DNA of 64,000 nucleotides from Oleispirillum naphthae. Lineage in GTDB: Bacteria; Pseudomonadota; Alphaproteobacteria; Rhodospirillales; Rhodospirillaceae. The notes below the pieces were generated by a model. The model had not been told where the DNA came from. It saw nothing but the letters and a program-made list of their open reading frames with translations, and searched no databases. Numbering within the stretch: position 1 is the first letter of the stretch; every line of letters starts with the position of its first letter. The stretch covers positions 124,001 through 188,000 of the forward strand of contig JAQAZG010000005.1 of assembly GCA_027864655.1 (NCBI GenBank), given 5' to 3'. This document shows, one piece after another, positions 16,945-29,128 of the stretch. Position numbers and translations under genes: made by a program.

Positions 16945-16946
16945 CC

Positions 16947-19055
<2,109 letters not shown>

Positions 19056-19232
19056 GCGAGTCTCTCGCTGGGTGAGGGGGCGGGGCGTGCGGAAAGCGGC
19101 CTTCCGGGGGTACGGTGCGGGGGCCGCCGCGCGCCTGGGTCGTCCGGGACTCCGGGTATATCCTTCGGGCGTATGCCCTTTGCGAAAACCGCAGGACTTC
19201 TGGGGGCAAAGGCGCTTGCGCGGCCATCATAG

Positions 19233-20498
<1,266 letters not shown>

Positions 20499-20522
20499 GG
20501 AAAATCAAGCGATTTATCGACC

Positions 20523-20551
20523 AGCCGCCGGGGCGACCCGGCGGCTTTTTT
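20523..20551 (+). terminator. Rho-independent terminator after aspC
   Basis: AGCCGCCGGG pairs with CCCGGCGGCT over GCGA and is followed by five or more T. The following 200 bp up to the EF-G-like gene hold no further recognisable feature. Confidence 0.92.
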
Positions 20552-20754
20552 GTTGCAAAGGCATGGCAGTCCTGGGAGCATGAAAGCGGCACTGCTTGAC
20601 CCCTGAACGGGGTCCGTTTGGGGGGAACCTGGCCGATCGGCCGGGGCGGGGGTGACTGCAACCTCGACCCGAAGAACGGATGTGCCGCCGCGCGCACCCT
20701 GGCGTGCGGGGGTTTCTCCGAGCCGTTCGGCCGCGAACCGCGGGAGGAACCATA

Positions 20755-22785
20755 ATGCCTGACAATGAGGACACCGGCATCCGTGCGACACGCGTCGCCG
20801 CCATCGTCGGCCCCTACACCAGCGGCAAGACCAGCCTGTTCGAGAGTCTCCTCTTCGCCACCGGCGGGATCACCCGCAAGGGATCGGCGGCGGACCGCTC
20901 GCGCATCGGCGACGCCTCGCCGGAGGCGAAGGGCCGCGAAATGAGCGTCGAGGCGGTGGCGGCGACCACCACGTTCCTGGACGACGCCTGGACGATTCTC
21001 GATTGCCCCGGCTCCATCGAATTCCTGCAGGACACCCGCCACGCCCTGATGGTGGCGGACATCGCGGTGGTGGTCTGCGACCCCGACCCGGCGCGCGCCG
21101 TGATGGTTGCGCCGTTCCTCAAGTTCCTCGACGACCACGAGATTCCGCACCTCATCTTCATCAACCGGATGGAGCACGCCAAGGCGTCGCTCAGCGACAT
21201 CCTGAACGGCCTGCAGGCGGTCTCGGAGCGGCCTCTGGTGATGCGTCAGCTGCCGATCATCGAAGGCGAGGATGTCACCGGCTACGTCGATCTGATCCAC
21301 GAGCGCGCCTACAAGTACGAGGAGGGCAAGCCCTCCACCCTGATCAGCATCCCGGCGCAGGTGGCGGACGACGAGCGCGACGCGCGCCAGGGCCTGCTGG
21401 AAAACCTCGCCGACTTCGACGACGCGCTGATGGAGGAACTGCTCAACGACGCGGAGCCCGCCAAGGCCGAGGTGTTCACCTCGCTCAAGCGCGACATCGC
21501 GGGCAACCTGGTGGTGCCGGTCCTCTTCGGCGAGGCGGAGCGCGACCACGGCGTCAACCGCCTGTGGAAGGCGCTGCGCCACGACGCGCCGCCGCCCGCG
21601 GCGACCTGGGAGCGCCGCAAGGAGGTGACGCCGGAGGGCATCGCCCAGGTGTTCAAGACGCAGCACGCCTCCCACACCGGGCGGCTTTCCTGGGTGCGGG
21701 TGTGGCAGGGCAGGCTCACCGACCAGACCGCCATCGACGGCCAGAAGATCGGCGGCCTCTATGCCTTGCAGGGTTCCGAGGTGAACAAGGTGGCCGAGGC
21801 CGGTCCCGGCGCCATTGCGGCGATCGGGCGGCTGGAGGACACCCGCCCCGGCGACGTGCTCTCCGAGGCGGGGCGCACCGCCGCGGAGATCTGGCCCGGC
21901 GCGCCGCAGGCCCTGTTCGCGCTCAAGCTCTCCACGGTCAAGGCGGGCGACGACGTGAAGCTCTCCACCGCGCTCGCCAAGCTCACCGCCGACGACGTGT
22001 CGCTCGCCTTCGGGCACGACGCGGACACCGGCGAGCTTCTGCTCTGGGGCATGGGCGAGGTGCACCTGATGGTGGCGGTGGACCGCCTGCGCAACGCCTT
22101 CAACGTCGAGGTCAAGGTCGAGAAGCCGAAGGTGCCGTTCAAGGAGACGATCAAGAAGGGCGTCACCGAGCGCGGCCGCCACAAGCGCCAGACCGGCGGC
22201 CACGGCCAGTTCGGCGATACGCTCCTCGAGGTCAAGCCGCTTCCCCGCGGCGAGGGCTTCGTCTTCACCGACCGCATCGTCGGCGGCGTGGTGCCGAAGA
22301 ACTACATCCCGGCGGTGGAGGCCGGGGTGCGCGAAAGCCTCGCCAAGGGGCCGCTCGGCTTCCCGGTGGTGGACGTGGGGGTGACCTTGACCGACGGCTC
22401 CTACCACACCGTCGATTCCTCGGAAATGGCGTTCAAGACCGCGGCGGGCATCGGCATGCGCGCCGCCCTGCCGAAGTGCGAGCCGATCCTGCTGGAGCCG
22501 ATCTGGGAGGTTTCGGTGGCGGTGCCCTCGGAGTGGACCTCCAAGGCGCAGCGCGCGCTCTCCCAGCGCCGCGCCCAGATTCTCGGCTACGACAAGCGGC
22601 CGGGCTGGAAGGGCTGGGACGTGGTGAAGGCGCAGGTGCCGCAGATGGAGGTGCACGACCTGATCGTCGAGTTGCGCTCGATCACCATGGGGGTGGGCAC
22701 CTTCGAGTGGGCCTTCGACCATTTGCAGGAGCTCACCGGCCGCGTCGCCGACAAGGCGGTCGCCGACGCCAGGGAAGACGCCTGA
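20755..22785 (+). CDS. Elongation factor G-like GTPase (EF-G paralogue)
   Basis: 676 residues with the five-domain layout of EF-G. The P-loop is GPYTSGKT (residues 19-26); the switch II motif is DCPGSIEF where EF-G has DTPGHVDF, and the NKxD motif is replaced by NRME. The usual RGITI switch I is not visible. Domain IV has GHGQFGD and the C-terminal domain ends with ITMGVGTFEW. This matches the alphaproteobacterial 'elongation factor G-like' family, whose role is unclear; it is unlikely to replace the translocase. The start has GGAGG at 20743-20747. Confidence 0.88.
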   Translation: MPDNEDTGIRATRVAAIVGPYTSGKTSLFESLLFATGGITRKGSAADRSRIGDASPEAKGREMSVEAVAATTTFLDDAWTILDCPGSIEFLQDTRHALMVADIAVVVCDPDPARAVMVAPFLKFLDDHEIPHLIFINRMEHAKASLSDILNGLQAVSERPLVMRQLPIIEGEDVTGYVDLIHERAYKYEEGKPSTLISIPAQVADDERDARQGLLENLADFDDALMEELLNDAEPAKAEVFTSLKRDIAGNLVVPVLFGEAERDHGVNRLWKALRHDAPPPAATWERRKEVTPEGIAQVFKTQHASHTGRLSWVRVWQGRLTDQTAIDGQKIGGLYALQGSEVNKVAEAGPGAIAAIGRLEDTRPGDVLSEAGRTAAEIWPGAPQALFALKLSTVKAGDDVKLSTALAKLTADDVSLAFGHDADTGELLLWGMGEVHLMVAVDRLRNAFNVEVKVEKPKVPFKETIKKGVTERGRHKRQTGGHGQFGDTLLEVKPLPRGEGFVFTDRIVGGVVPKNYIPAVEAGVRESLAKGPLGFPVVDVGVTLTDGSYHTVDSSEMAFKTAAGIGMRAALPKCEPILLEPIWEVSVAVPSEWTSKAQRALSQRRAQILGYDKRPGWKGWDVVKAQVPQMEVHDLIVELRSITMGVGTFEWAFDHLQELTGRVADKAVADAREDA

Positions 22786-22854
22786 AATTTTTCCTGGCGG
22801 CGGCGGGTGGGGCTTCCCATATCGGAAGGGTCCATCGAGCAAAGACCTATCCGG

Positions 22855-22887
22855 AGGCGGAACCGATCTTCGGTTCCGCCTTGTCTT
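22855..22887 (+). terminator. Terminator after the EF-G-like gene
   Basis: AGGCGGAACCGA pairs perfectly with TCGGTTCCGCCT over a three-base loop, followed by TGTCTTTCCC. The T tract is interrupted, so efficiency may be moderate. Confidence 0.75.
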
Positions 22888-23016
22888 TCCCGCGGATGGG
22901 CGTAGAATCGCCCCTGCTTCACCCGATCCGGGCCCCTCTGGCGGCGGAGACGTCCGCCGCGATGTCGGATCGCGTTGCAACCGCGCGGACGCCGCGCACC
23001 CGCTTTCCGATTTTTC

Positions 23017-23988
23017 ATGTTTGATCAGCTCTGGCCGCTGGCCGGCACCGCCTTCATGGGTTGGCCGGTTCTGGTTTGGTGCGGATTGTTCGTCCTGGTG
23101 GGCGGGCTGCTGGCGTTCGACCTCAAGGTGCTGAACCGCACGGACCACGCCATCGGTTTCGCCGAAAGCCTCGCCACCACGCTCCTCTACGTCGCCGTCG
23201 CGGCGGCCTTCGGCGGCGGGGTGTGGGGGTTTGCCGGGGCCGAGGCGGGGATGCTCTACTTCACCGCCTTCCTGGTGGAAAAGAGCCTGTCGCTCGACAA
23301 CGTCTTCGTCATCTCCACGATCTTCGCCGCCTTCGCGGTGCCGGCGAAGCACCAGCACCGGGTCCTCTTCTGGGGTATTCTCGGCGCGGTCGTCATGCGC
23401 GGCGCGATGATCGTTCTCGGCTCCGCGATGATCGCGCGCTTCCACTGGATTCTCTTCGCCTTCGGGGCGTTCCTGCTGCTCTCCGGGGTGAAGGCCCTGC
23501 TGACGCCGCCGCGCCGCCCCGACGCCGGGCCGCCGCGCCTGCTCGCGGCGCTGAAGCGCCTGCTGCCGGTGACGGCGGAGTTCCACGGCCACGCCTTCTT
23601 CGCGCGGACGCCGGGCGGCCGCCTTGCGGCGACGCCGCTGCTGCCCGCGCTGATCGTGGTGGAGGCCGCCGACGCGATCTTCGCGGTGGACAGCATTCCC
23701 GCGGTGCTGTCGATCACCGGAGACCCGTTCATCGTGCTCTCCAGCAACATCTTCGCCATCCTCGGCCTGCGCGCGCTCTATTCGGTGCTGGCGGTGATGG
23801 TGGGGCGCTTCGTCTACCTGCGCCACGGCCTGGCTGCGGTGCTGATGTTCATCGGCGCGAAGATCTTCTGGGGGGAACTCGTCGGCCCGGTGCCTGCGGC
23901 GGTTTCGCTCGCGGTGACCGTGGCGTTGCTCGGCGGGGCGGTCGCCGCCTCGCTGCTGCGGGGCAGGCTGCCGGCTTTCTGCAAGTGA
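23017..23988 (+). CDS. TerC/Alx-family membrane protein
   Basis: A 323-residue inner-membrane protein with about nine helices. It has the paired acidic motifs of the family: FLVEKSLSLDNVFV in the first half and VEAADAIFAVDSIPAV in the second. The family is linked to manganese efflux (Alx, MeeF/Y) and tellurite resistance (TerC). The ATG at 23017 lacks a clear ribosome site; TTG or GTG starts upstream cannot be excluded. No yybP-ykoY riboswitch is visible upstream. Confidence 0.88.
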   Translation: MFDQLWPLAGTAFMGWPVLVWCGLFVLVGGLLAFDLKVLNRTDHAIGFAESLATTLLYVAVAAAFGGGVWGFAGAEAGMLYFTAFLVEKSLSLDNVFVISTIFAAFAVPAKHQHRVLFWGILGAVVMRGAMIVLGSAMIARFHWILFAFGAFLLLSGVKALLTPPRRPDAGPPRLLAALKRLLPVTAEFHGHAFFARTPGGRLAATPLLPALIVVEAADAIFAVDSIPAVLSITGDPFIVLSSNIFAILGLRALYSVLAVMVGRFVYLRHGLAAVLMFIGAKIFWGELVGPVPAAVSLAVTVALLGGAVAASLLRGRLPAFCK

Positions 23989-23997
23989 GCGGAAATA

Positions 23998-24030
23998 AGA
24001 AAGGAGCCCTTGGGGGGAGGGCTCCTTTCT
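23998..24030 (+). terminator. Terminator after the TerC-family gene
   Basis: A 13-bp perfect stem AGAAAGGAGCCCT / AGGGCTCCTTTCT with a G-rich seven-base loop, ten bases after the stop. Confidence 0.85.
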
Positions 24031-24455
24031 GGGCGGACCGGAAACCCCGGTGCGGTCCAAGAGGGGGGAGGGAAACCGCTATCGGGGACGGGGTGCTTGC
24101 GATCCCGCTTTATTTCCGGTTTCACGGCAACGGCCATGTCTGGGGGGAAGCGCCGGTGCCGTGCTGTCGTGGGGTCTGAGAGTGGTCCTTCTCGTCTGTT
24201 TCGATGCAGAGCCCCGCCGCAGCGGGGAAACCGAGGGATGAACCGTACTATTGCTATCGGGTCTACTGTCTCATGGGACGCGGCGGCGCGGAAACGGGAA
24301 TAACCGATTATTTTGATCGGAAATTCCGCCGCACGCGGAGCGCCGCCGCCGCCCGAGTACGCGCTTGCCAAGTGCCGGGAAATGCGGGACAAAAGAAAGT
24401 CGGCTAGGCGGCAGATGTAAGGAGCCGTCCGGTATCCGCTGAGAGGAAGGCTCGC
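24031..24455. other. Intergenic gap without a recognisable gene
   Basis: About 425 bp between the terminator and the HD-GYP gene. It is slightly AT-richer near 24240-24330, where the promoter of the HD-GYP gene probably lies. I see no convincing reading frame, RNA gene or repeat. Confidence 0.5.
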
Positions 24456-27452
24456 TTGTTGCACCGGCGCCTGAGCCTACGCGTCAGCATGGTCATCCTG
24501 GTCTCCGCGGCCGTGGTTGCGGCGTGCGTGGCGATCACCGCGTTGACCTTCCGCACCAGCATCGCCACCGCGCGCAAGTCGGCGACCACCGCGTTCTCCG
24601 ACGTGGTGAGCCAGACCCACGACCAGATCGACGCCCTGATGTCCGGCACCCTGACGGTGGCGGAACTCGGCGCTTCGCTCGGCGGCGTCGCCCGCCCGCC
24701 GGCGAGCGACGCGCTGGCGCATCCCGGCTTTTCCACGATGATGCGCATGCTGCGGGTCGATGCCTCGCTCTATTCGGTGTTCGTCGGCCGCACCGACGGC
24801 GCCTTCTTCCAGATCATCGCGCTGCGCGGCGACCCGCGCATCGGCGAGCGCCTGCGTGCGCCCGCGGGGGCGGCCTTCGTCGGCCGCACCATCACCGCGC
24901 AGGCGGCGGAGCGGCGGCAGGACTGGGTCTACCTCGACGCCGGGGGGACGCCGATCGCGCGGCGCGCCGACCGCGCGGTGGACTACGACCCGCGCGAGCG
25001 GCCGTGGTTTACCGAGGCGCTCGCCGCCTCGGGCGCGGTGCTGTCGCGGGCCTATGTGTTCAACTCGTCGATGACCCTGGGGATGACCGCGTCGCGCGGG
25101 GTGGATGGCGGCGAAGCGGTGTTCGGCGTGGACGTCACGCTGGAGGGCCTGGCGCGCTACATCTCCGGCCTCACCGTGTCGCCGAACGCGCGCATCTATG
25201 CCTTCGACGATGCGATGTCGCTGCTCGCGGCCTCCGCCGCCGCGGCGCAGCGCGACGGCGGCGGCGATGCCGGGCGCGCCGCGCTTTCCGCCATGCTCGC
25301 CGACGGCCGGGTGGGAAGGCCGGTGCTGCTGTCCGAGGGCGGCGTGCAGCGCATCGCCGCGCTCGCCACCTGGATCGGGCCTGCGGGGCGGCGCATCCAC
25401 ATCGGCGTGATCGCGCCGCTTGCCGACTTCACCGCCGATCTCGACGCGCTCACCCGCCGCGTGCTGATCATCGGCGCGCTGGTGATCCTCGCCGCCGCGC
25501 CGTTGATCTACCTTCTGTCGCGCAGCATGGCGCGCACCGTCGGCGGTCTCGCCGACGATGCCGGGCGGGTGCGCAATTTCGACTTTTCCGGCCTCGCGCC
25601 GCGGCGCTCCTTCATCACCGAGTTCGACGTGCTCACCGAGGCGTTCTCCCTGATGAAGGAATCCCTGCAACTGAGGGGGCACGAACTCGCCGAGGTGCAG
25701 GCCAAGCTCGAGCGCCTGATCTCGCTGGGAGTGTCCATGGCGGCGGAGCGCGACACCTCGCGCCTGATGGAGACCATCCTGGTCGGCGCGAAGGAGATCG
25801 CCAACGCCGACGGCGGCACCCTCTACCTGCGCACCGAAGAGGATACCCTGCGCTTCGAGATCATGCACAACGACCAACTGCGCATCCGCCTGGGCGGCCC
25901 CGGCGGCGCGGCGCCGGATCTGCCCGCGGTGCCGCTCTACACCCCCGAGGGCGAGGCCAACCACCACAACGTGGCGAGCCACGCGGTGCATATGGAGCGC
26001 ACCGTGGCGATCACCGACGCCTACGCCGCGCCGGGCTACGATTTTTCCGGCACGCGGGAATTCGACGCGCACACCGGCTACCGCAGCCAGTCGTTCCTCA
26101 CCGTGCCGCTCAAGCCGCGCGGCGGCGCGGTGATCGGCGCGGTGCAGCTGATCAACGCGCGGCACCCGGTGGGCGGCCAGGTGGTCTCCTTCTCGCCCGA
26201 GGTGCAGAGCTTCGTCGAGGCCCTGGCGGCGCAGGCGGCGACCGCGCTCTACAACCGCACCCTGCTCGATTCGCAGAACCAGATGATGGACGGCATGATC
26301 CGCCTGGTGGCGGGCGCGATCGACGCCAAGAGCCCGTATACCGGCAGCCACTGCGCGCGCGTGCCGGAGCTCGCCCTGATGCTCGCCGAGGCGGCGAGCA
26401 CGGCGGAGCAGGGACCGTTCGCCGATTTCGCCTTCTCCACGCCGGAGCAGTGGCGCGAGTTCAGGACCGGCGCGTGGCTGCACGATTGCGGCAAGGTGAC
26501 GACGCCGGAATACGTCATCGACAAGGCGACCAAGCTCGAAACCATCGTCAACCGCATCCACGAGGTGCGCACCCGCTTCGAGGTGCTGTTGCGCGATGCG
26601 AAGATCGCAAGCCTCGAGGCGATGCTGGCGGGCGAGGACGCGGCGGCGGCGCGCGCCGAACTGGCGGTGCGGCAGCGCCAACTGCACGAGGACTTCGCCT
26701 TCGTCGCCGCCTGCAACGTCGGCTCGGAATCGATGAGCGATGCCGACGTGGACCGCCTCGCCCGCATCGGCGCGGCCGCCTGGCAGCGCCACTTCAGCGA
26801 CCGGCTCGGGCTTTCCCACGGCGAACTCGACCGCCTCGCGGAGATTCCCGAGGCGCCGCTGCCCGCCGCCGAGACCCTGCTCGCCGACCGGCCGGAGCAC
26901 CGGGTGCCGCGCTCGCAGCACGATCCGGTGTTCGACCCGTCCTACGGTTTCAACCTCAAGGTGCCGCTGCTGCGCTTCGATTTCGGCGAGCTGCACAATC
27001 TCTCGGTGCGGCGCGGCACCCTGTCCGCCGAGGAACGGGCGATCGTCAACGAGCACATCGTCCAGACCATCATCATGCTGGAGCGCCTCAACTTCCCGAA
27101 GGACCTGCAGCGGGTGCCGGAATACGCGGGCACCCACCACGAAACCCTCACCGGCTCCGGCTACCCGCGCGGCCTCACCGCGGCGGACCTCTCCATCCCG
27201 GCGCGGATCATGGCGCTCGCCGACATCTTCGAGGCGCTGACCGCCGCCGACCGTCCCTACAAGACCCCGAAGCCGCTGTCCGAGGCGGTGGACATCCTCT
27301 ACCGCATGACCCGGGAGCGCGCCATCGACCCGGACGTGTTCGTGCTGTTCCTGAAAAGCGGCGTCTACCGCCGCTATGCCGAGCAGTTCCTCAAGCCCGA
27401 GCAGATCGACGACGTGGACGTCGTCGCCTATCTTCCCGCGCGCGAATCTTGA
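24456..27452 (+). CDS. Cache-HAMP-GAF-HD-GYP cyclic-di-GMP phosphodiesterase
   Basis: A 998-residue membrane signalling protein. An N-terminal membrane helix (about residues 10-32) and a second near 330-350 enclose a periplasmic Cache-type sensor (DYDPRERPWF). HAMP, a GAF domain (about 420-590) and the HD-GYP domain follow. HD-GYP motifs: SHCARV, His676-Asp677 in WLHDCGK, HHE at 894-896 with TGSGYP, and ADIFEAL. The family hydrolyses c-di-GMP in the cytosol. About 160 residues more than usual separate HD from HHE. Translation starts at TTG (24456 or 24459) with GAGAGGAAGG upstream; the ATG at 24489 would cut the first helix. Confidence 0.9.
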   Translation: MLHRRLSLRVSMVILVSAAVVAACVAITALTFRTSIATARKSATTAFSDVVSQTHDQIDALMSGTLTVAELGASLGGVARPPASDALAHPGFSTMMRMLRVDASLYSVFVGRTDGAFFQIIALRGDPRIGERLRAPAGAAFVGRTITAQAAERRQDWVYLDAGGTPIARRADRAVDYDPRERPWFTEALAASGAVLSRAYVFNSSMTLGMTASRGVDGGEAVFGVDVTLEGLARYISGLTVSPNARIYAFDDAMSLLAASAAAAQRDGGGDAGRAALSAMLADGRVGRPVLLSEGGVQRIAALATWIGPAGRRIHIGVIAPLADFTADLDALTRRVLIIGALVILAAAPLIYLLSRSMARTVGGLADDAGRVRNFDFSGLAPRRSFITEFDVLTEAFSLMKESLQLRGHELAEVQAKLERLISLGVSMAAERDTSRLMETILVGAKEIANADGGTLYLRTEEDTLRFEIMHNDQLRIRLGGPGGAAPDLPAVPLYTPEGEANHHNVASHAVHMERTVAITDAYAAPGYDFSGTREFDAHTGYRSQSFLTVPLKPRGGAVIGAVQLINARHPVGGQVVSFSPEVQSFVEALAAQAATALYNRTLLDSQNQMMDGMIRLVAGAIDAKSPYTGSHCARVPELALMLAEAASTAEQGPFADFAFSTPEQWREFRTGAWLHDCGKVTTPEYVIDKATKLETIVNRIHEVRTRFEVLLRDAKIASLEAMLAGEDAAAARAELAVRQRQLHEDFAFVAACNVGSESMSDADVDRLARIGAAAWQRHFSDRLGLSHGELDRLAEIPEAPLPAAETLLADRPEHRVPRSQHDPVFDPSYGFNLKVPLLRFDFGELHNLSVRRGTLSAEERAIVNEHIVQTIIMLERLNFPKDLQRVPEYAGTHHETLTGSGYPRGLTAADLSIPARIMALADIFEALTAADRPYKTPKPLSEAVDILYRMTRERAIDPDVFVLFLKSGVYRRYAEQFLKPEQIDDVDVVAYLPARES

Positions 27453-27507
27453 CAGGCGGGCGCGATCGCGCTGCACTGCCTCCGCAACCGAGGAGAAGGC
27501 GCAGGCG

Positions 27508-28002
27508 ATGTGGCGGGCGATGACCGAAGACGACCTGGCGGCGGTGCGGCAGATCGCCGGGACCGTGCATCCGGACTATCCGGAGGATGCGGCGGTGTTC
27601 GCCGAGCGCCTAGCGCTCTATCCGGCGGGCTGCCGCCTGTTCGCCGACGCCGAGGGCCGCGCCGCGGGCTATGCGCTCACCCATCCGTGGCGGCACGGCG
27701 CGCCGCCCAAGCTCGACACCCTGCTCGGCGCGATTCCGGCGGACGCCGACACCTATTACCTGCACGACATCGCGCTGTTGCCGTGGACGCGCGGCCGCGG
27801 CGCGGCCACCGGGCTTCTCGCCGACCTCGCCCGCCTGGCGCGGGAGGAAGGGTTTGCCCGGATGTCGCTGGTGGCGGTCAACGCCTCCCGTCCGGTGTGG
27901 GAGCGCCGCGGCTTCTCCGTCGATGCGGAGACCGCCGCCGACCTCGCCAGCTACGGCGGCGAGGCGTGGTTCATGACTCGGTCCATCGACGATACATTTT
28001 GA
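27508..28002 (+). CDS. GNAT-family N-acetyltransferase
   Basis: A 164-residue GCN5-type acetyltransferase. The acetyl-CoA region reads YYLHDIALLPWTRGRGAATGLL, with the pyrophosphate-binding RGRGAA loop, and VNASRPVWERRGF is the usual C-terminal segment. Substrate unknown. It starts 55 bp after the HD-GYP gene and has GAGGAGAAGG upstream, so the two are probably cotranscribed. A near-perfect hairpin without a T tract lies at 28017-28038, just after the stop. Confidence 0.85.
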   Translation: MWRAMTEDDLAAVRQIAGTVHPDYPEDAAVFAERLALYPAGCRLFADAEGRAAGYALTHPWRHGAPPKLDTLLGAIPADADTYYLHDIALLPWTRGRGAATGLLADLARLAREEGFARMSLVAVNASRPVWERRGFSVDAETAADLASYGGEAWFMTRSIDDTF

Positions 28003-28173
28003 TACACTTTTCCGGGGTCGCGGGGATATCCCTGCGACAAACCGGCTTTATCTTCCATCCTGTAACCGTGGCGAGCGGGACGACACTACAGGACGGAAGG
28101 CGGGCGGTCGCACCGCGAAGCCCGCCCTTCCGGGCCTCTCTCCCGAGCCGCGAACGGAGGTTCGAAAAACATC

Positions 28174-29034
28174 ATGCGTGCCGGCAGCTACCTTACCCTT
28201 GCAGTGTGCGTGATCGGCCTTGCCGCCACCGATGCGGCGCAGGCGCATCCCCCGGGGCCGCCCGGCGGGTATCACGGCCCGGGGCGGACGCTGGTTCCCG
28301 ACGGCTGGCACCGCGGCCACTGGCGCCACGATTGGCATGACGGCCGCTTCGGCTGGTGGTGGGCGGTCGGCCCCGCATGGTATTATTATCCGGCGCCGAT
28401 CTATCCGTACCCCAACCCCTATGCGCCGCCCAGCGTGGTCGCCGCGCCCGCGGGGCAGTACGCCTACTACTGCGCCAATCCGGCGGGCTATTACCCCGCG
28501 GTGGCGCAGTGCCTGATGTCCTGGCAACTGGTCAGCCTGGCCGCGCCCGCTCCGGCGGCGGTGATGCCGGTTCCGTCTCTGCCGCCCGCGATTCCGGCCC
28601 CGGTGCCTGCACCGTCCTCTTCCGGCGGCGTGGACAAGACCACCGGCGGCACCGTGCTCGGCGCGGTGGGCGGCGCGGTGGCGGGGGCGCAGTTCGGCCA
28701 GGGTTCGGGCAGGATCGCCGCGGCGGCGCTCGGCACCCTTCTGGGCGCGTTCGTCGGCCACGAGGTCGGCCAGTCGCTCGACCGCGCCGACACGCTGGCG
28801 GCGCAGCAGGCGGCGCAGCGCGCCTATATCGCGCCGATCGGCCAGACCATCACCTGGAACACCCCGGAGACCAACCACGGCGGCACCATCACGCCGGTGC
28901 GCGAGGGCCGCGACGCGCAGAACAACGCCTGCCGCGAGTTCAAGCAGACCGTCACCATCGACGGCAGGCAGGAAAGCGTCGCCAGCACCGCCTGCCGCGG
29001 CACCGACGGCAAGTGGGTGATGATCGGACACTGA
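28174..29034 (+). CDS. Glycine-zipper 2TM envelope protein with surface-antigen-like C-terminus
   Basis: A 286-residue exported protein. A signal peptide ends near DAAQA-HPP (residue about 24). Next comes a Gly/His/Trp/Tyr/Pro-rich stretch, then a Pro/Ala linker, and a glycine-zipper region (GGTVLGAVGGAVAGAQFG, then LLGAFVGHEVG). The C-terminus (GQTITWNTPETNHGG, REFKQTVTIDGR, ACRGTDGKW) resembles the 17-kDa surface antigen family. It is probably an outer-membrane or periplasmic protein; two Cys pairs could form disulfides. Function is unknown. Confidence 0.82.
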   Translation: MRAGSYLTLAVCVIGLAATDAAQAHPPGPPGGYHGPGRTLVPDGWHRGHWRHDWHDGRFGWWWAVGPAWYYYPAPIYPYPNPYAPPSVVAAPAGQYAYYCANPAGYYPAVAQCLMSWQLVSLAAPAPAAVMPVPSLPPAIPAPVPAPSSSGGVDKTTGGTVLGAVGGAVAGAQFGQGSGRIAAAALGTLLGAFVGHEVGQSLDRADTLAAQQAAQRAYIAPIGQTITWNTPETNHGGTITPVREGRDAQNNACREFKQTVTIDGRQESVASTACRGTDGKWVMIGH

Positions 29035-29085
29035 ATTTCGGCAATCCCCGGCGGCGAGGTTTTCCCCCCTTTCCTCGCCGTTTAA

Positions 29086-29124
29086 CGGCCGCCCCTTTCC
29101 CTCGGGGGCGGCCGCCCCTTTTTC
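29086..29124 (+). terminator. Terminator between the envelope gene and flgL
   Basis: CGGCCGCCCC pairs with GGGGCGGCCG over a nine-base loop, followed by CCCCTTTTT. It lies at a convergent junction, five bases from the flgL stop, and may act on both transcripts. Confidence 0.82.
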
Positions 29125-29128
29125 CGGA

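Noticed and set aside
22888-23016. yybP-ykoY manganese riboswitch upstream of the TerC-family gene
   Set aside because: Looked for because alx-type genes can have one. The conserved loop sequences are not present; only the terminator of the upstream gene is clear.
24477-27476. A 999-residue open frame antisense to the HD-GYP gene
   Set aside because: High GC and third-position bias keep the complementary strand free of stops. The translation is low-complexity (Arg, Gly, His) with no domain, whereas the plus strand gives a full Cache/GAF/HD-GYP protein.
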